A DNA stretch of 64,000 bases from Paraburkholderia agricolaris (GTDB lineage Bacteria > Pseudomonadota > Gammaproteobacteria > Burkholderiales > Burkholderiaceae). Shown here piece by piece: positions 26,242 through 35,863 of this stretch. The translations under genes were made by a program, and so were the position numbers. The stretch spans positions 3,410,001-3,474,000 of the forward strand of contig NZ_QPER01000002.1 of the NCBI RefSeq assembly GCF_009455635.1, given 5' to 3'. The notes under the pieces are model-generated. The model worked only from the letters and a program-made list of their open reading frames with translations, had not been told where the DNA came from and ran no database searches. Each line of letters opens with the position of its first letter. The stretch's first letter is position 1.

Positions 26242-27472
26242 GCTGAGGCCTCGACATGAGTTCTGAACGAATGAAAAGACATAGCACCGCGCATAACGCC
26301 GCAAGAGAGGAGAGCTGCAAAATTGCCGCCATGCCCCAACTTGCCTTGGTCACGAGAAATCCCATGAGATAGCCTCCGAAGGCGGAGGTGGTATAGAGAC
26401 AAGTTATGAACAGGCCCGTCGCGCGCGCATTCAGCGAGGCCTTTACGGCCTTTATCTGCGCTCCCCAGAGGTTCACGTAGACAACGCCGCTGTGGGTAAA
26501 GCCCCAGCAGAGCGAGAGGACGCAGTGCGCAGCAACCGTGTGGACCTGGTTGAACAGTAGATAGCCGAAGATCGAAAGACCGATGTATCCCATAGCCAAC
26601 AGGTTACGTTGGGGCAATCGATCACCGAGCCAGCCACCGATCGGAGCGAGCAGGCCACCAAGCCCAAACATGCACATGATCACCGCGACTTCTTTAGGCG
26701 CGAAACGCAGGTGCTCGCGAAGAAACGTCGAGTAAAGGCCTAGGTAGCCGTAAAGAATCAGGCCGGTCAGGAGGGCGATGATCGACAAGACGACTGTATT
26801 TCGATTCCATAGTCGATCCGCTCCGCCGACAATTCGTAAGGACGAAGTTATCTCTGCCTTCACCTCCGTAAAGTGGGGCCGGACGAAAATTGCGATCAAT
26901 GCCATCATCGCGAAACCGGCGGCTCCAAAGACAAAGAACGCTCCCTGCCATCCCCCGTAGAGCGATACAGCTGCAGCGGCAAGCAGAGGCCCTGAGAAGT
27001 TTCCGAGTCCGAAGGCCACTTGCGTGATAGAGACAGCGAGTGCTCTCGCCCTCACAAAGTACGTCGTTGCAATCGTTGCTATGGCCATCTGTTGCATGAC
27101 TTCGCCGACGCCGGTGGCCGTGCGGTAGACGAGCATGTCAAGAAATCCGTGTGCGAGCGCAATCGACACGGTACCGGCCGAGAAGATCAGCGCCCCGATC
27201 TGAAGTACCGTCTTTCGCGAGTAGCGGGAAAGCAGGATTCCGGTTGGCCAGCCCGCCAAGGCCATGCCCAAGGTAAAGATGGTGGCTATAAGCCCGGTGC
27301 CTGCGACGCTGAAGCCGTGCGCCTGTCTAATGTCCGACGCGAGAAGCGGGAAAACCATTCGATCCATGGCATTTACTGCATAGGACAGAAGGATCACACC
27401 GAACATCATTAAGATTGAGGGCTTGATCTGAGTTCTCTCGGCCAATGCTCCTTGAGCTACCAATCTATTCAT
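26234..27472 (-). CDS. MFS transporter linked to the molybdo-fusion enzyme
   Basis: A 412-residue permease with twelve hydrophobic segments. The MFS signature between helices 2 and 3 reads GILLSRYSRKTVLQIG, and its counterpart in the second half is GGWLGDRLPQRNLLAMGY. The family resembles carboxylate/aromatic acid:proton symporters. It is translationally coupled to the downstream molybdo-fusion gene (stop overlaps the next ATG by eight bases) and diverges from the LysR gene, so it likely imports the enzyme's substrate or exports its product. The start at 27,472 was chosen over one 57 bases earlier because the N-terminus MNRLVAQGA fits the family better. Confidence 0.85.
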   Translation of the reverse strand: MNRLVAQGALAERTQIKPSILMMFGVILLSYAVNAMDRMVFPLLASDIRQAHGFSVAGTGLIATIFTLGMALAGWPTGILLSRYSRKTVLQIGALIFSAGTVSIALAHGFLDMLVYRTATGVGEVMQQMAIATIATTYFVRARALAVSITQVAFGLGNFSGPLLAAAAVSLYGGWQGAFFVFGAAGFAMMALIAIFVRPHFTEVKAEITSSLRIVGGADRLWNRNTVVLSIIALLTGLILYGYLGLYSTFLREHLRFAPKEVAVIMCMFGLGGLLAPIGGWLGDRLPQRNLLAMGYIGLSIFGYLLFNQVHTVAAHCVLSLCWGFTHSGVVYVNLWGAQIKAVKASLNARATGLFITCLYTTSAFGGYLMGFLVTKASWGMAAILQLSSLAALCAVLCLFIRSELMSRPQHD

Positions 27473-27731
27473 ACGACTTGTCTCCAATGGCCCCCGATGG
27501 GCTACGATAAGCAGGCAGTGGCAACGCAATCCTCGAACGGCTTAACTGCACGGCCACGGCTTCGTCCGCGAAGGATCAAAGGCCCGATCCGGCCAGTCTA
27601 TGTTGCAGGGCTCGCTTGAGGTAGCTCAAAATTTCGCTCGGAGCGAGTCCATTCCTGCAGCACATTGCGAGCCACTTGACAGGACGGATCTAGCTCGTAA
27701 CAGTGTTCTACGCTACGCACAAGGACATCCT

Positions 27732-28646
27732 ATGCACCTACACTCGCGCGCGCTCTGGAATTTCGAGGAAATTCGTCGTGCTGGATCCATTCGCGCGGCT
27801 GCCCGCCGCCTCCACCTCTCGTCATCGGCCCTGAATCGACAGTTGCTCGAACTGGAGGCCGAGTTCGGACGGCCGCTTTTTGAACGTCTATCTGGCGGTT
27901 TAAAGGTAACCCCTGAAGGGGAGGTCCTTTCCCGACACGTGATAACGATGATCCAGGATGCCCAACGTATGGAGGGGGAACTGGGTTCGCTTCGCAGCGT
28001 GAGCCAAGGATCGGTTGAGATCGCAACAGTGGAGTCTTTGACTTCCGACTTCATGCCGTACGTTCTGCAGCAAATGAGGCTGCAATATCCGGCGGTTGAA
28101 CTGACGGTGCGAACGGCGACGTCCTCAAGGGCGGCAGCAATGGTTGCCGAAGGAATTGCTGATCTCGCCATATGTTTCTTACGCCACAGAACACAAGATC
28201 TGAAGCAGCTAGTAGTCGGACGGTTCGACCTCGGAATCGCCGCAGTCTCCGGTCATCCACTCTCAAATAGGAAAGCGGTAAGCTTTGAAGAGTGCTTGGC
28301 GTACCCAATGATTCTTCCCACTGAGGAACTATCGATATTTGAGGAGATTGCACCACTCCTCAGCGTCAGTCCCGACAGCCTGAAGGTAGCTCTTAGAACT
28401 GGGTCGCTCGAGCTCATCCGTCGCCTGGCAGTGCAAGGACAAGGGATTGCGTTGGTCAACAGCTTCGGAATTGAGAGGGAGCTACAAGATGGGAAGTTGG
28501 TACACGTTCCTTTGACAAACGCCGCAACCAATCTCGGTATATACACGAGGGCTCAGCGGGTTCTTCCCCATGCGGTTGAGGTCTTTCTGAATTTTGCGAG
28601 TGCTGAGCTTCGAAGACGTGCTGAAGGTGGACTCCGACGGGCTTGA
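27732..28646 (+). CDS. LysR-family regulator of the molybdo-fusion cassette
   Basis: A 304-residue LysR-type regulator. The N-terminal winged HTH (residues 6-64) reads FEEIRRAGSIRAAARRLHLSSSALNRQLLELEAEFGRPLFERL. The C-terminal effector domain has the usual two-lobe pattern, e.g. GSVEIATVESLTSDFMPYVL and LVNSFGIERELQDGKLVHVPL. It is divergent from the MFS and fusion genes, the typical position for a regulator of both. Effector unknown. A longer frame begins at 27,600 but the ATG at 27,732 begins the family's normal N-terminus. Confidence 0.88.
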   Translation: MHLHSRALWNFEEIRRAGSIRAAARRLHLSSSALNRQLLELEAEFGRPLFERLSGGLKVTPEGEVLSRHVITMIQDAQRMEGELGSLRSVSQGSVEIATVESLTSDFMPYVLQQMRLQYPAVELTVRTATSSRAAAMVAEGIADLAICFLRHRTQDLKQLVVGRFDLGIAAVSGHPLSNRKAVSFEECLAYPMILPTEELSIFEEIAPLLSVSPDSLKVALRTGSLELIRRLAVQGQGIALVNSFGIERELQDGKLVHVPLTNAATNLGIYTRAQRVLPHAVEVFLNFASAELRRRAEGGLRRA

Positions 28647-29816
28647 GTGCACCTTGAGGCCATCACCTGATGGGCCCCGTTGCGGCCTGGGACGACGAGT
28701 GGAACGCTTCGCGAGAGAGGTCGAAAAAGCGATCGGAGAGACCCGCGCGATGCGGATCATGCTGATCGAGGCGCTCATGACGAAGCCAGAACATGAAACT
28801 TCGACCGGCGATAGGCCTCTGCGCCGCGGGTGAGTGTCTTCCCTCAGCTGCGTGCCTCCCTCTGCTTGATCATTGCTTCCCTTCCAGTTCGGGTAAGGGC
28901 CTGTGATAGGCTATGCGACTGTCTAGTCGTGATGCGACGTGCAATTTGAAATCCGGGCCGGGCACTATGCGATCGTGATCCAAGGCCCGGTGCATGTTCG
29001 GCGTCAGCACGAGGCCCTCTGTGTGGATCATCGTCCTGCACTTCAATGAAAGGATGGCAATGAGCTGTTGGCGCTCCCGCAGCCAATCCACGTTGGCTCG
29101 CTCCAGAGCGGACTCTAGTGAACGACATCCCTGTCTTAAACGCACCATAAGCGGCTTCATCGGTCTACCGATCGAGGGCGCCGCCGGCATATCGCGAATT
29201 GACCTTCGACGCTTCGGGACGGATCTCACCCAGCCAATTGAAGAAGTCGGGCAAGTGGGTAACGATGCGCTCTGTGTCATGCGGCGATCGGGGCAGCTAG
29301 CAAAGCCGCGGTGGCGTCAATTCCGTCTGTGCAAATAACGTGGCCAACGTCGAATCGAGCGCCCATCAAATTAATCTCCTCGACGGCCCGCAATGTTCCA
29401 GTCGGCGAGTGAAAGATCTCGGCCGCGTCAGCGGTACAGACGTCGGGGCGTGACTAGCCGAGCCACAGGAAATCGCAACGGACAATAACCCCGTTTTTTT
29501 AAATAGAAAGTATGAAAAGCCAACTTTCCGGAGCGACGGGGATAGAGCTGGGGTCACTTCCGTTCAATCTCTGACGGATATGAACATTCGGAGTTTTGCG
29601 TATACAGATGCGTATATTTCGTGCGGAAATTTAAATTTTTTCATTTTTATTCATATATTTACACTAGCGATTCGAGTCCTCTCCTTAACCCAACGTCGTG
29701 CGACACCGACGACGAGTGGACGAGACAACTACTGGGCGGATACGCTTCTAGAAAGCGGACCGGCCTTTCAACAAGGTCGTGTTACACGCCGTTGCCGACA
29801 CAGCGGCGGTATCAGC
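28647..29816. other. Region with no confident gene between cargo and integrase
   Basis: About 1.17 kb. Several short frames exist on both strands (notably 28,870-29,280 leftward and 28,994-29,338 rightward, overlapping each other), but none matches a family I know. They may be relics of a decayed gene or insertion sequence. The stretch 29,480-29,690 is much more AT-rich than the rest of the window, as often seen near ICE ends. No terminal inverted repeats or transposase motif were found by eye. Confidence 0.4.
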
Positions 29817-31070
29817 TTACGCGGCAAACGGCTGCGGCACGGCCGATATCACTGACGCCGTATGCATTTGCTGACTGGCACAGTACACACCCCAGTCTTC
29901 CATCATCACGCGCCGTCGCTCCAACTGGTCGCGACGCCGGTAGGCCACTACCGTCTGCGAAGTGATGATGTGGGCCAGCGCTTCTTCCGCTAGCGAATCC
30001 GGATATTCTGTGCATTCGGCTACCCAGTCTCGGAACGTTGACCGGAAACCATGCACGGTGATCCCGTGCCGCGACATACGTCTCAGCAGAATCAGCATCG
30101 CCATGTTCGACAATGGGTGCCCTTCCCTGCAGCCGGGAAACAGGTACCCGTATTTCGCCTTGGGAAGCGCACTACGCACGATTTCGAGGGCTCGCTGACA
30201 AAGCGGCACGCGAAGCGGCCGACCACTTTTCGTGCGGTCGCCGGGAATTGACCACACACGGTTGTCCAAGTCGAATTCCTCTGGTCGCGCAAAGCGCACC
30301 TCGTTCGTGCGGGTTGCCGTGAGGATAAGCAGGTGGAGGATCCGTGCTGCGCGCCGGGGACGTTGCTCCAGTTCGCGCACGAAACCCGGGATATCTTCCC
30401 AAGGCAACGCCGGATGATGTCTCACTTGTGACCGCTTCCTCGACCGCGGTAAGACGAGTTGCAAATGATCAACGTACCGTGCCGGGTTGCTGCCGGTGCG
30501 ATGGCCCAGCACAGTCTCGGCGTCGAGGATGGCCTTGATACGGCCGCGCACGCGGCGCGCGGTCTCCGCCTTTTTCGTCCAGATCGGCTGGAGAATCCGC
30601 ACGATCATCGCAGTATCGATGTCGCGCACCCGGACTTCGCCGATCACCGGATACGCGTACGTCCTGAGCGTGTTGCCCCACTGCTGGACATGCTTACGAT
30701 TGCGCCACTGAGGTTCCTGTACGCGGATAAACGCTTCGGCTGCCTCATGGAAAGTTACGTTGGTATCCGAAGAGATATCAAGCAACTGTCTACGCTGCTG
30801 CTCACGCCGCGCAAGGATGGGATCAATCAGGTCTCTGACCATGTCACGGTATCCGGCGGCCAGTTTCCGCGCCTCGCCAAGCGAGACGCGCGAAAGCGGT
30901 CCGAGACCCATCTCCCGCACGCGCCCACCAAGCCTGAACCGAAACACCCATGAACGCGCACCGCTGTCAGCGATCTGCATATAGAGGCCACCGCCGTCAG
31001 CATAATGACCCGGAGTCACCTCCTTCGCGACCCGCAACGCGGTCAACCGATGCAACTGTCGTCCTGCCAT
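29817..31070 (-). CDS. int: P4-type tyrosine integrase of the ICE
   Basis: A 417-residue tyrosine recombinase that inserts and excises the element. Residues 1-85 are the DUF4102-type arm-binding domain (YADGGGLYMQIADSGARSWVFRF, LGEARKLAAGYRDMV). The core-binding domain follows (about 105-200). The catalytic domain includes LTATRTNEVR (Arg near 252), TKSGRPLRVPLC, HGFRSTFRDW (HxxR near 342) and the tyrosine in VVAYRRRD near 376. The C-terminus is complete. It starts 171 bases from the tRNA-Sec 3' end and reads away from it, which is the usual arrangement for tRNA-targeting integrases. Confidence 0.95.
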   Translation of the reverse strand: MAGRQLHRLTALRVAKEVTPGHYADGGGLYMQIADSGARSWVFRFRLGGRVREMGLGPLSRVSLGEARKLAAGYRDMVRDLIDPILARREQQRRQLLDISSDTNVTFHEAAEAFIRVQEPQWRNRKHVQQWGNTLRTYAYPVIGEVRVRDIDTAMIVRILQPIWTKKAETARRVRGRIKAILDAETVLGHRTGSNPARYVDHLQLVLPRSRKRSQVRHHPALPWEDIPGFVRELEQRPRRAARILHLLILTATRTNEVRFARPEEFDLDNRVWSIPGDRTKSGRPLRVPLCQRALEIVRSALPKAKYGYLFPGCREGHPLSNMAMLILLRRMSRHGITVHGFRSTFRDWVAECTEYPDSLAEEALAHIITSQTVVAYRRRDQLERRRVMMEDWGVYCASQQMHTASVISAVPQPFAA

Positions 31071-31241
31071 GTTGCCCTCTCCTTCCTACCCACAAAACCC
31101 ATGCCGCTACCCATACTTCGTGCGGAAATTGTGCGGGACCTTGATGGAAGCAGCAAGCACGTCGTTACCCATAAACCACTTTGAAATCAGCGATCTAGAG
31201 GACGTTTTCGGAACTTGCCGGAATGCCCGGGAAGCATTGAC
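31071..31241. other. Integrase leader next to the attachment site
   Basis: The 171 bases hold the presumed integrase promoter, and integrase arm sites are expected here. I could not define short direct repeats with confidence. Confidence 0.35.
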
Positions 31242-31262
31242 TGGCGGAAGGCAGCCGGAGTC
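31242..31262. repeat. Presumed attR core within the tRNA-Sec 3' end
   Basis: P4-type integrases recombine at tRNA 3' ends, and this element abuts the last bases of tRNA-Sec including its encoded CCA. The core should be repeated at the other ICE end, beyond position 1. Its exact length cannot be set from one copy. Confidence 0.5.
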
Positions 31263-31337
31263 GAACCGACCTGAGAGCGTCTGACGCCCTCAACTGGATT
31301 TGAAATCCAGCCGCACCACCGGATACGAATGCCTTCC
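31242..31337 (-). tRNA. selC: tRNA-Sec(UCA)
   Basis: A 96-base gene with the long form of selenocysteine tRNA. The acceptor GGAAGGC pairs with GCCTTCC through an extended stem; the anticodon loop is TTTCAAA with anticodon TCA between GGA-type stems; the variable arm is long (GAGGGCGTCAGACGCTCTC); and the T loop is GGTTCGACTCC. The 3' CCA is encoded. It is the last gene of the fdh-sel run and follows selB by 48 bases. The ICE attaches at its 3' end and leaves the gene whole. Confidence 0.97.
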
Positions 31338-31385
31338 TACGGTGATTGAACTACTCAAACGATGCCTTGCAACTCGAACGCTCGA

Positions 31386-33299
31386 TCAAGGCAGATCGAG
31401 CCACCGCGTATCCGTACGCATCAAATGTAGGCCACGGTGGAAACGAGTATACCCAACACGATCGAAGAATTCCAAAAGCTGAATCGCGCGTTTTCGACCA
31501 AGACCGGTGACATCACGAAACGGCGCCGCCGCTACCGTACCCGCATTCTTTTGCGCTTCGGAACTTGCAATCGAGGCCAATTCGCGAATCACCTCATGGT
31601 GATAAAACAGGTCACGCACGATCTGAAAAAGCTCGCCTTGCCGCGCGAGTTTGCGCAGCAACTGCCGCACGCGATCTTCGGGCACGCCATGTGCGTTTGC
31701 CAGATCACGCACCCAGGGTGGATCGAAACGTCCTTCTTTCAGCGCCCGCAGTAACGTCACCGCGAGCGCACGATCGGCTTCGTCGAGCGTCACAGCGTGG
31801 TCCGGCAGATGCAACCACGGCCCGCGTCTGACAATCTCACCGCGTGCCGCCGCTTCGTCGACCAGCGCACGCCATAACGCGTCGTCGACGAGAGGCGCAG
31901 CCATCCGCCGCAAGCGCGAACCATCCGGGCCGAGTTCGTCCGGTGAACGCTCGTGGTACTGCTTTAGCATCGTCGTCAGCCGCGCATTCAACGCCCGCCA
32001 CGACGCATCGGCAATCAACAACGCGTCATGGCCCGCAAGCTCCACAACCCGCGTATCAGACGGCAACGCAAGCACGGCCACCGGCATGCCGGTCAACCGT
32101 TCCAGCAGTGAACGGGACAAGCCGAACGGAGCCTTTGCCAGAAGCGAATCCAGTTCGCCGGTATCGAGCATGGCCTGGATCGCATCGAGCCACGCCAGTC
32201 GTTCAGCCGAGCGACGCTTGCGAGAAGGCGCAAACGGATCAAGCACATGACCGCCGCCAACCGTGCGATCAGCCTGCGCATTGCGCACCACAAAGCGGTC
32301 GCCCGGCAGCGCGCACACCGGCCGCTCAAAGACGAGTTGCGCGCGTGCCGACTGACCCGCGCCAAGTGTCTCGCCGTCGAGCAACGCGACGTGCGCCACC
32401 TGATGCTGCGTACCCAGATGAACGTGCAACGGCGCCCAATGCTCCAGCGTCAACGGAGCATCGGCAAGCAACGTGAGCATGACGTCGATACGTTCCGAGG
32501 CTTGCGACAGACGCGGATCGACAATCCAGTCACCGCGGTCGATTGCGCTCTTCTCGATACCCGCAAGGTTCAACGCGCAGCGCTCGCCTGCCCGCCCGCT
32601 CCCGGCCGGACGATTCTGCGCATGGATGCTGCGCACGCGTACAGGTTGATTCTTCGGCGCGAGCAGCATCGTGTCGCCCACCGTCACACGTCCCGACGCC
32701 ACCGTCCCTGTCACGATCGTGCCCTGGCCCGTGAGCGTAAAGACCCGGTCGACCGCGAGACGGAACAGGCCGTCGTCGCGCTTCATGCGCCACTCCGCTG
32801 CCGCTGCGTGCAGATGCGCCTTCAACGCGGCTACGCCAGGGTCATCGTTATGCAGGGCGTTAGTCTCAAACACCGGCGCATCCTGCAGCACGCTGCCGCT
32901 CAGGAACGCTGTGACCTCGTCATGGACTTCCTTCAGCCGCACAGCGTCAACGCGATCTATCTTGGTCAGCGCTACCGCACCGCGCTTGATGCCGAGCAGT
33001 TCCACAATCGCCAGATGTTCCCGCGTTTGCGGCATCACGCCGTCGTCGGCAGCGATCACGAGCAAGGCGAAATCGATCCCGCTTGCGCCCGCGGTCATCG
33101 TATGGACTAGCTTTTCGTGGCCCGGCACGTCGATCAGACCGAGCACGTCGCCGTTGTCGAGCGGCACGTATGCATAGCCCAGTTCGATCGAAATGCCGCG
33201 TGCCTTTTCTTCCTTGAGACGATCCGTGTCGACGCCCGACAGCGCTCTCACCAGGCTCGTTTTGCCGTGGTCGATATGACCGGCCGTACCTACGATCAT
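31386..33299 (-). CDS. selB: Selenocysteine-specific elongation factor SelB
   Basis: SelB is the GTPase that delivers Sec-tRNA-Sec to ribosomes paused at UGA with a SECIS hairpin. The 637-residue protein has the G1 loop [12 protein letters not shown] at residues 4-15, G3 [12 protein letters not shown], and G4 TKID. Domains II and III follow. The C-terminal winged helices that bind SECIS RNA run to the end (e.g. [19 protein letters not shown] and [22 protein letters not shown]). Its start overlaps the selA stop as ATGA, so the two are coupled. Length equals the E. coli protein (614) within normal range. Confidence 0.97.
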   Translation of the reverse strand: MIVGTAGHIDHGKTSLVRALSGVDTDRLKEEKARGISIELGYAYVPLDNGDVLGLIDVPGHEKLVHTMTAGASGIDFALLVIAADDGVMPQTREHLAIVELLGIKRGAVALTKIDRVDAVRLKEVHDEVTAFLSGSVLQDAPVFETNALHNDDPGVAALKAHLHAAAAEWRMKRDDGLFRLAVDRVFTLTGQGTIVTGTVASGRVTVGDTMLLAPKNQPVRVRSIHAQNRPAGSGRAGERCALNLAGIEKSAIDRGDWIVDPRLSQASERIDVMLTLLADAPLTLEHWAPLHVHLGTQHQVAHVALLDGETLGAGQSARAQLVFERPVCALPGDRFVVRNAQADRTVGGGHVLDPFAPSRKRRSAERLAWLDAIQAMLDTGELDSLLAKAPFGLSRSLLERLTGMPVAVLALPSDTRVVELAGHDALLIADASWRALNARLTTMLKQYHERSPDELGPDGSRLRRMAAPLVDDALWRALVDEAAARGEIVRRGPWLHLPDHAVTLDEADRALAVTLLRALKEGRFDPPWVRDLANAHGVPEDRVRQLLRKLARQGELFQIVRDLFYHHEVIRELASIASSEAQKNAGTVAAAPFRDVTGLGRKRAIQLLEFFDRVGYTRFHRGLHLMRTDTRWLDLP

Positions 33300-34726
33300 G
33301 CGTGCACGCCCTTCAGTTGCTCGATCAACTGCGCTTCATCGGCGGCTTCAAGACAGCGCAGATCGAGACGCAAAGCGTCGTCCGCGATACGGCCGATGAT
33401 CGGGCGCGCCATCTCGCGCAAGCGCTTCTCGAGCGCCAGCAATTGACGGCCGCCGCGCTTGCCATCGGCCGTCCTGACGACGAGTCCGTAGCTCGGCAGC
33501 ACGTCGACCGGCAACGCGCCGCTGCCGATCTGGCTGAACATTGGCTCGGCCACTACCGCGTAGCGTTCGCCAACCGCGCGCTGCAACTCGGGTTGTACCC
33601 GCTGCGCGGCGAGCCGGATATCGTCGCTCGGCCGCGTGAGCAAACGCAGCGTGGTCAGCCGTTCCGTGAGCTTCTCCGGCGCGCGGTACATCTGCAGCAC
33701 GGGTTCCAGTGCTGCGAGCGTCAGCTTGCCGACTCGCAGCGCGCGCTTGAGGGGATGCTTCTTGATCCTGGCGATCAGATCGCGCCGGCCGACGATCAAT
33801 CCGGCCTGCGGGCCGCCCAGCAACTTGTCACCGCTGAACGTAACAAGATCGGCGCCGGCTTCGATGGTTTCGCGCACCGTCGTCTCGCGTGGCAAGCCCC
33901 ATTGCGTCAGATCAACCAGCGTGCCGCTGCCGAGGTCAACGGCAACGGCGATACCGCGCGCGTGGGCGAGCGGCGCGATGGCATCGACGCCAACCTCCTT
34001 GGTGAAGCCACTGATCGCATAGTTGCTCGCGTGGACTTTCATCAGCAGCGCCGTTTGCGGTCCAATGGCTTCGTCGTAGTCCTTTAGATGCGTGCGATTG
34101 GTGGTGCCGACTTCGCGCAGCTTCGCGCCCGCGCGGTTCATGATGTCGGGAATGCGAAACGCGCCGCCGATCTCAACCAGCTCGCCACGCGACACGATCA
34201 CTTCCTTCTTCGACGCCAATGCGGACAACGTAAGCAATACGGCGGCGGCGTTGTTATTGACCACGGTCGCGGCTTCGGCGCCGGTCAGTTCGCAAATGAG
34301 TTCGTCGATCAGGTCGTCGCGATCACCGCGCTTGCCCGTGCCAAGATCGAACTCGAGATTGGCCGGCTGTGTGAGCGCCTTCATGACGGCTTGTACCGCC
34401 TCGTCCGGCAGCAAAGCGCGGCCAAGATTGGTATGCAGCACGGTGCCGGTCAGATTGAAGACACTGCGCAAGCGAGCCGCGTTACGCCGGCGCAGCGCGG
34501 CCTCGACCGAACCCCGCAGTTGCACGACATCGAGCGCGCTCACCGGCGCATCGCCAGACTGCGCACTGGCGCGCCAGGTGTCGAGCGCGTGACGCAAGGC
34601 ATTCAACACCTGCGTGCGGCCGAACTCAGTCAGCAAAGCCGCAAACTCCGCCGACGCCAGCACCTTTTCCACCGAAGGCACACGCGCCATCAGCGCGCGC
34701 AATTCAGAGCCGGTTACATCGCTCAC
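33296..34726 (-). CDS. selA: L-seryl-tRNA(Sec) selenium transferase SelA
   Basis: SelA is a PLP enzyme that turns Ser-tRNA-Sec into Sec-tRNA-Sec with selenophosphate. The 476-residue protein contains FNLTGTVLHTNLGRALL near residue 90, the AATVVNNNAAAVLLTL segment, and the PLP lysine in TFSGDKLLGGPQAG near residue 300. Length matches the family (about 463). It follows fdhE by 39 bases and is coupled to selB, so the same transcript probably encodes enzyme, maturation factor and Sec insertion proteins. Confidence 0.97.
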   Translation of the reverse strand: MSDVTGSELRALMARVPSVEKVLASAEFAALLTEFGRTQVLNALRHALDTWRASAQSGDAPVSALDVVQLRGSVEAALRRRNAARLRSVFNLTGTVLHTNLGRALLPDEAVQAVMKALTQPANLEFDLGTGKRGDRDDLIDELICELTGAEAATVVNNNAAAVLLTLSALASKKEVIVSRGELVEIGGAFRIPDIMNRAGAKLREVGTTNRTHLKDYDEAIGPQTALLMKVHASNYAISGFTKEVGVDAIAPLAHARGIAVAVDLGSGTLVDLTQWGLPRETTVRETIEAGADLVTFSGDKLLGGPQAGLIVGRRDLIARIKKHPLKRALRVGKLTLAALEPVLQMYRAPEKLTERLTTLRLLTRPSDDIRLAAQRVQPELQRAVGERYAVVAEPMFSQIGSGALPVDVLPSYGLVVRTADGKRGGRQLLALEKRLREMARPIIGRIADDALRLDLRCLEAADEAQLIEQLKGVHA

Positions 34727-34765
34727 AAGGCAATCCTCTTTCTTCGGTCGAGTTTCAGTGGCACT

Positions 34766-35839
34766 TCAGTCCGATGCGCCGGAAGACTCAGCGGCGGTGC
34801 TACCCTGCTCCGGCCACAGCCACGGATGCGGCGACGCACGCCGATAACCTTCCGCGCCCATCAGCAGATCCAGCGTGAGACTGGCGAGATCGTCCGCGAA
34901 CGGCTCGAAATCGTAATCCTTCGACTGAGTGCCGATCTTCCGGTAAGTATGGCATTCGTCACACGACTCCGCCTTCAAGGCAGCATTCCTGGAATCGGCT
35001 TCCCGGGCGGCTTCGTCCGCGCCCTGTGAGCCGACAGCGTGATAGGCAATGCCTTTGGTCGAATCGCAGTTCGAACATTTCGCACGGACCATATGCCACT
35101 CCGTGGCACACAAACCGCATTGCAGGTAACGGTAATTGTCATACGCGCCGCCCACGCGCACCAGGCTCGCTACCGGATGCGATCCGCATACCGGACACAG
35201 GCCGGGTGTCTCGAGGTACGGCACGTCGCGTCTGTCGACGTCGGCGGCAAGATCGGTCCAGACTACTTGCAGCGCAGCCATGATGAAGGGCGCGCAGGCC
35301 GGATCGACTTCGTCGAAACGCTGCGCGAAGATCGCGTCGGCCTGCGCTTCGAGCGCGGCTTGACCGAGTGTCCGCAGTCTGGCGAAGAGCGCTTCGAGCG
35401 GCGGCGTGAGCGGGCCGGCGGCTTGCACCTTGTCGACCAGTTGCAGCAAAACATCGTGCCACGCCGGATCGCGCACACCGGAGAGCGCCGGAATCAGTGG
35501 CATGGAATGCTGTTGCGCGCTCGCGATCAGCTCTGCGCCCGGCGGCTGAGCCTTGAAGCCGGCGATCACGGCTTGCTGCGCGTCCGCCAGCACGGCCATC
35601 AGGCGCAAATAACCGGCAATCGGATTGCTGAGCGCCGCCAGTTGACGCAGCCGCGCGGCACGTGCCGAAAAGACCGCCAGCCGTTCCGGCGTACGGATGC
35701 GGGGAATCGCCGTGTGATCGAGCGACTCGATGTCGCCGGCTTCAAGAATGCGTTGAACCAAAGTATCGACCTCTGAAAACTGAAGAGCCGCCGCAGTTCG
35801 TCGAACAAAGGCGGCGGCTCGGGGTACGGTGCGCGGCAA
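34766..35839 (-). CDS. fdhE: Formate dehydrogenase maturation protein FdhE
   Basis: FdhE is a cytoplasmic iron-binding factor needed for active membrane-bound formate dehydrogenases. The C-terminal half has the paired CxxC motifs of the family: CPVCGSHP, CGLCATEW, CSNCDSTKG and CDECHTYRK. N-terminal family marks are PLxxYL-like NPIAGYLRLMAVLADAQ. The listed frame starts at the first ATG (357 residues), longer than the usual 300-310. A TTG at 35,761 with AGAGG just upstream would give 331 residues and may be the true start. It follows fdhC closely. Confidence 0.92.
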   Translation of the reverse strand: MPRTVPRAAAFVRRTAAALQFSEVDTLVQRILEAGDIESLDHTAIPRIRTPERLAVFSARAARLRQLAALSNPIAGYLRLMAVLADAQQAVIAGFKAQPPGAELIASAQQHSMPLIPALSGVRDPAWHDVLLQLVDKVQAAGPLTPPLEALFARLRTLGQAALEAQADAIFAQRFDEVDPACAPFIMAALQVVWTDLAADVDRRDVPYLETPGLCPVCGSHPVASLVRVGGAYDNYRYLQCGLCATEWHMVRAKCSNCDSTKGIAYHAVGSQGADEAAREADSRNAALKAESCDECHTYRKIGTQSKDYDFEPFADDLASLTLDLLMGAEGYRRASPHPWLWPEQGSTAAESSGASD

Positions 35840-35863
35840 GTCGCGCCGCGCGTCTTGCCGATC

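Larger units (their letters stand above)
1..31241. mobile_element. Integrative and conjugative element, right part (left end outside window)
   Basis: The stretch holds the core modules of an ICE: a tyrosine integrase beside a tRNA 3' end, a complete VirB1-VirB11-like type IV secretion set, a VirD4 coupling protein, a primase, MobC, a relaxase, an XRE repressor and an AlpA-like regulator. Cargo (porin remnant, LysR/MFS/molybdo-fusion cassette) sits between the transfer genes and the integrase. The right boundary is inferred at the 3' end of tRNA-Sec. The left boundary and the second att copy are not in the window. I saw no plasmid replication gene and no intact transposase. A plasmid integrated once is the main alternative. 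Confidence 0.85.

Noticed and set aside
28594..28833. 79-residue rightward frame overlapping the end of the LysR gene
   Set aside because: It has no recognisable family, overlaps LysR by 53 bases and has no clear ribosome binding site; could be real but unsupported.
28870..29338. Two overlapping opposite frames of 136 and 114 residues
   Set aside because: Neither resembles a known family and both cannot be genes; left as an unassigned region.
32247..33110. Long rightward frame opposite selB
   Set aside because: Mirror of a high-GC gene with strong family evidence on the minus strand.
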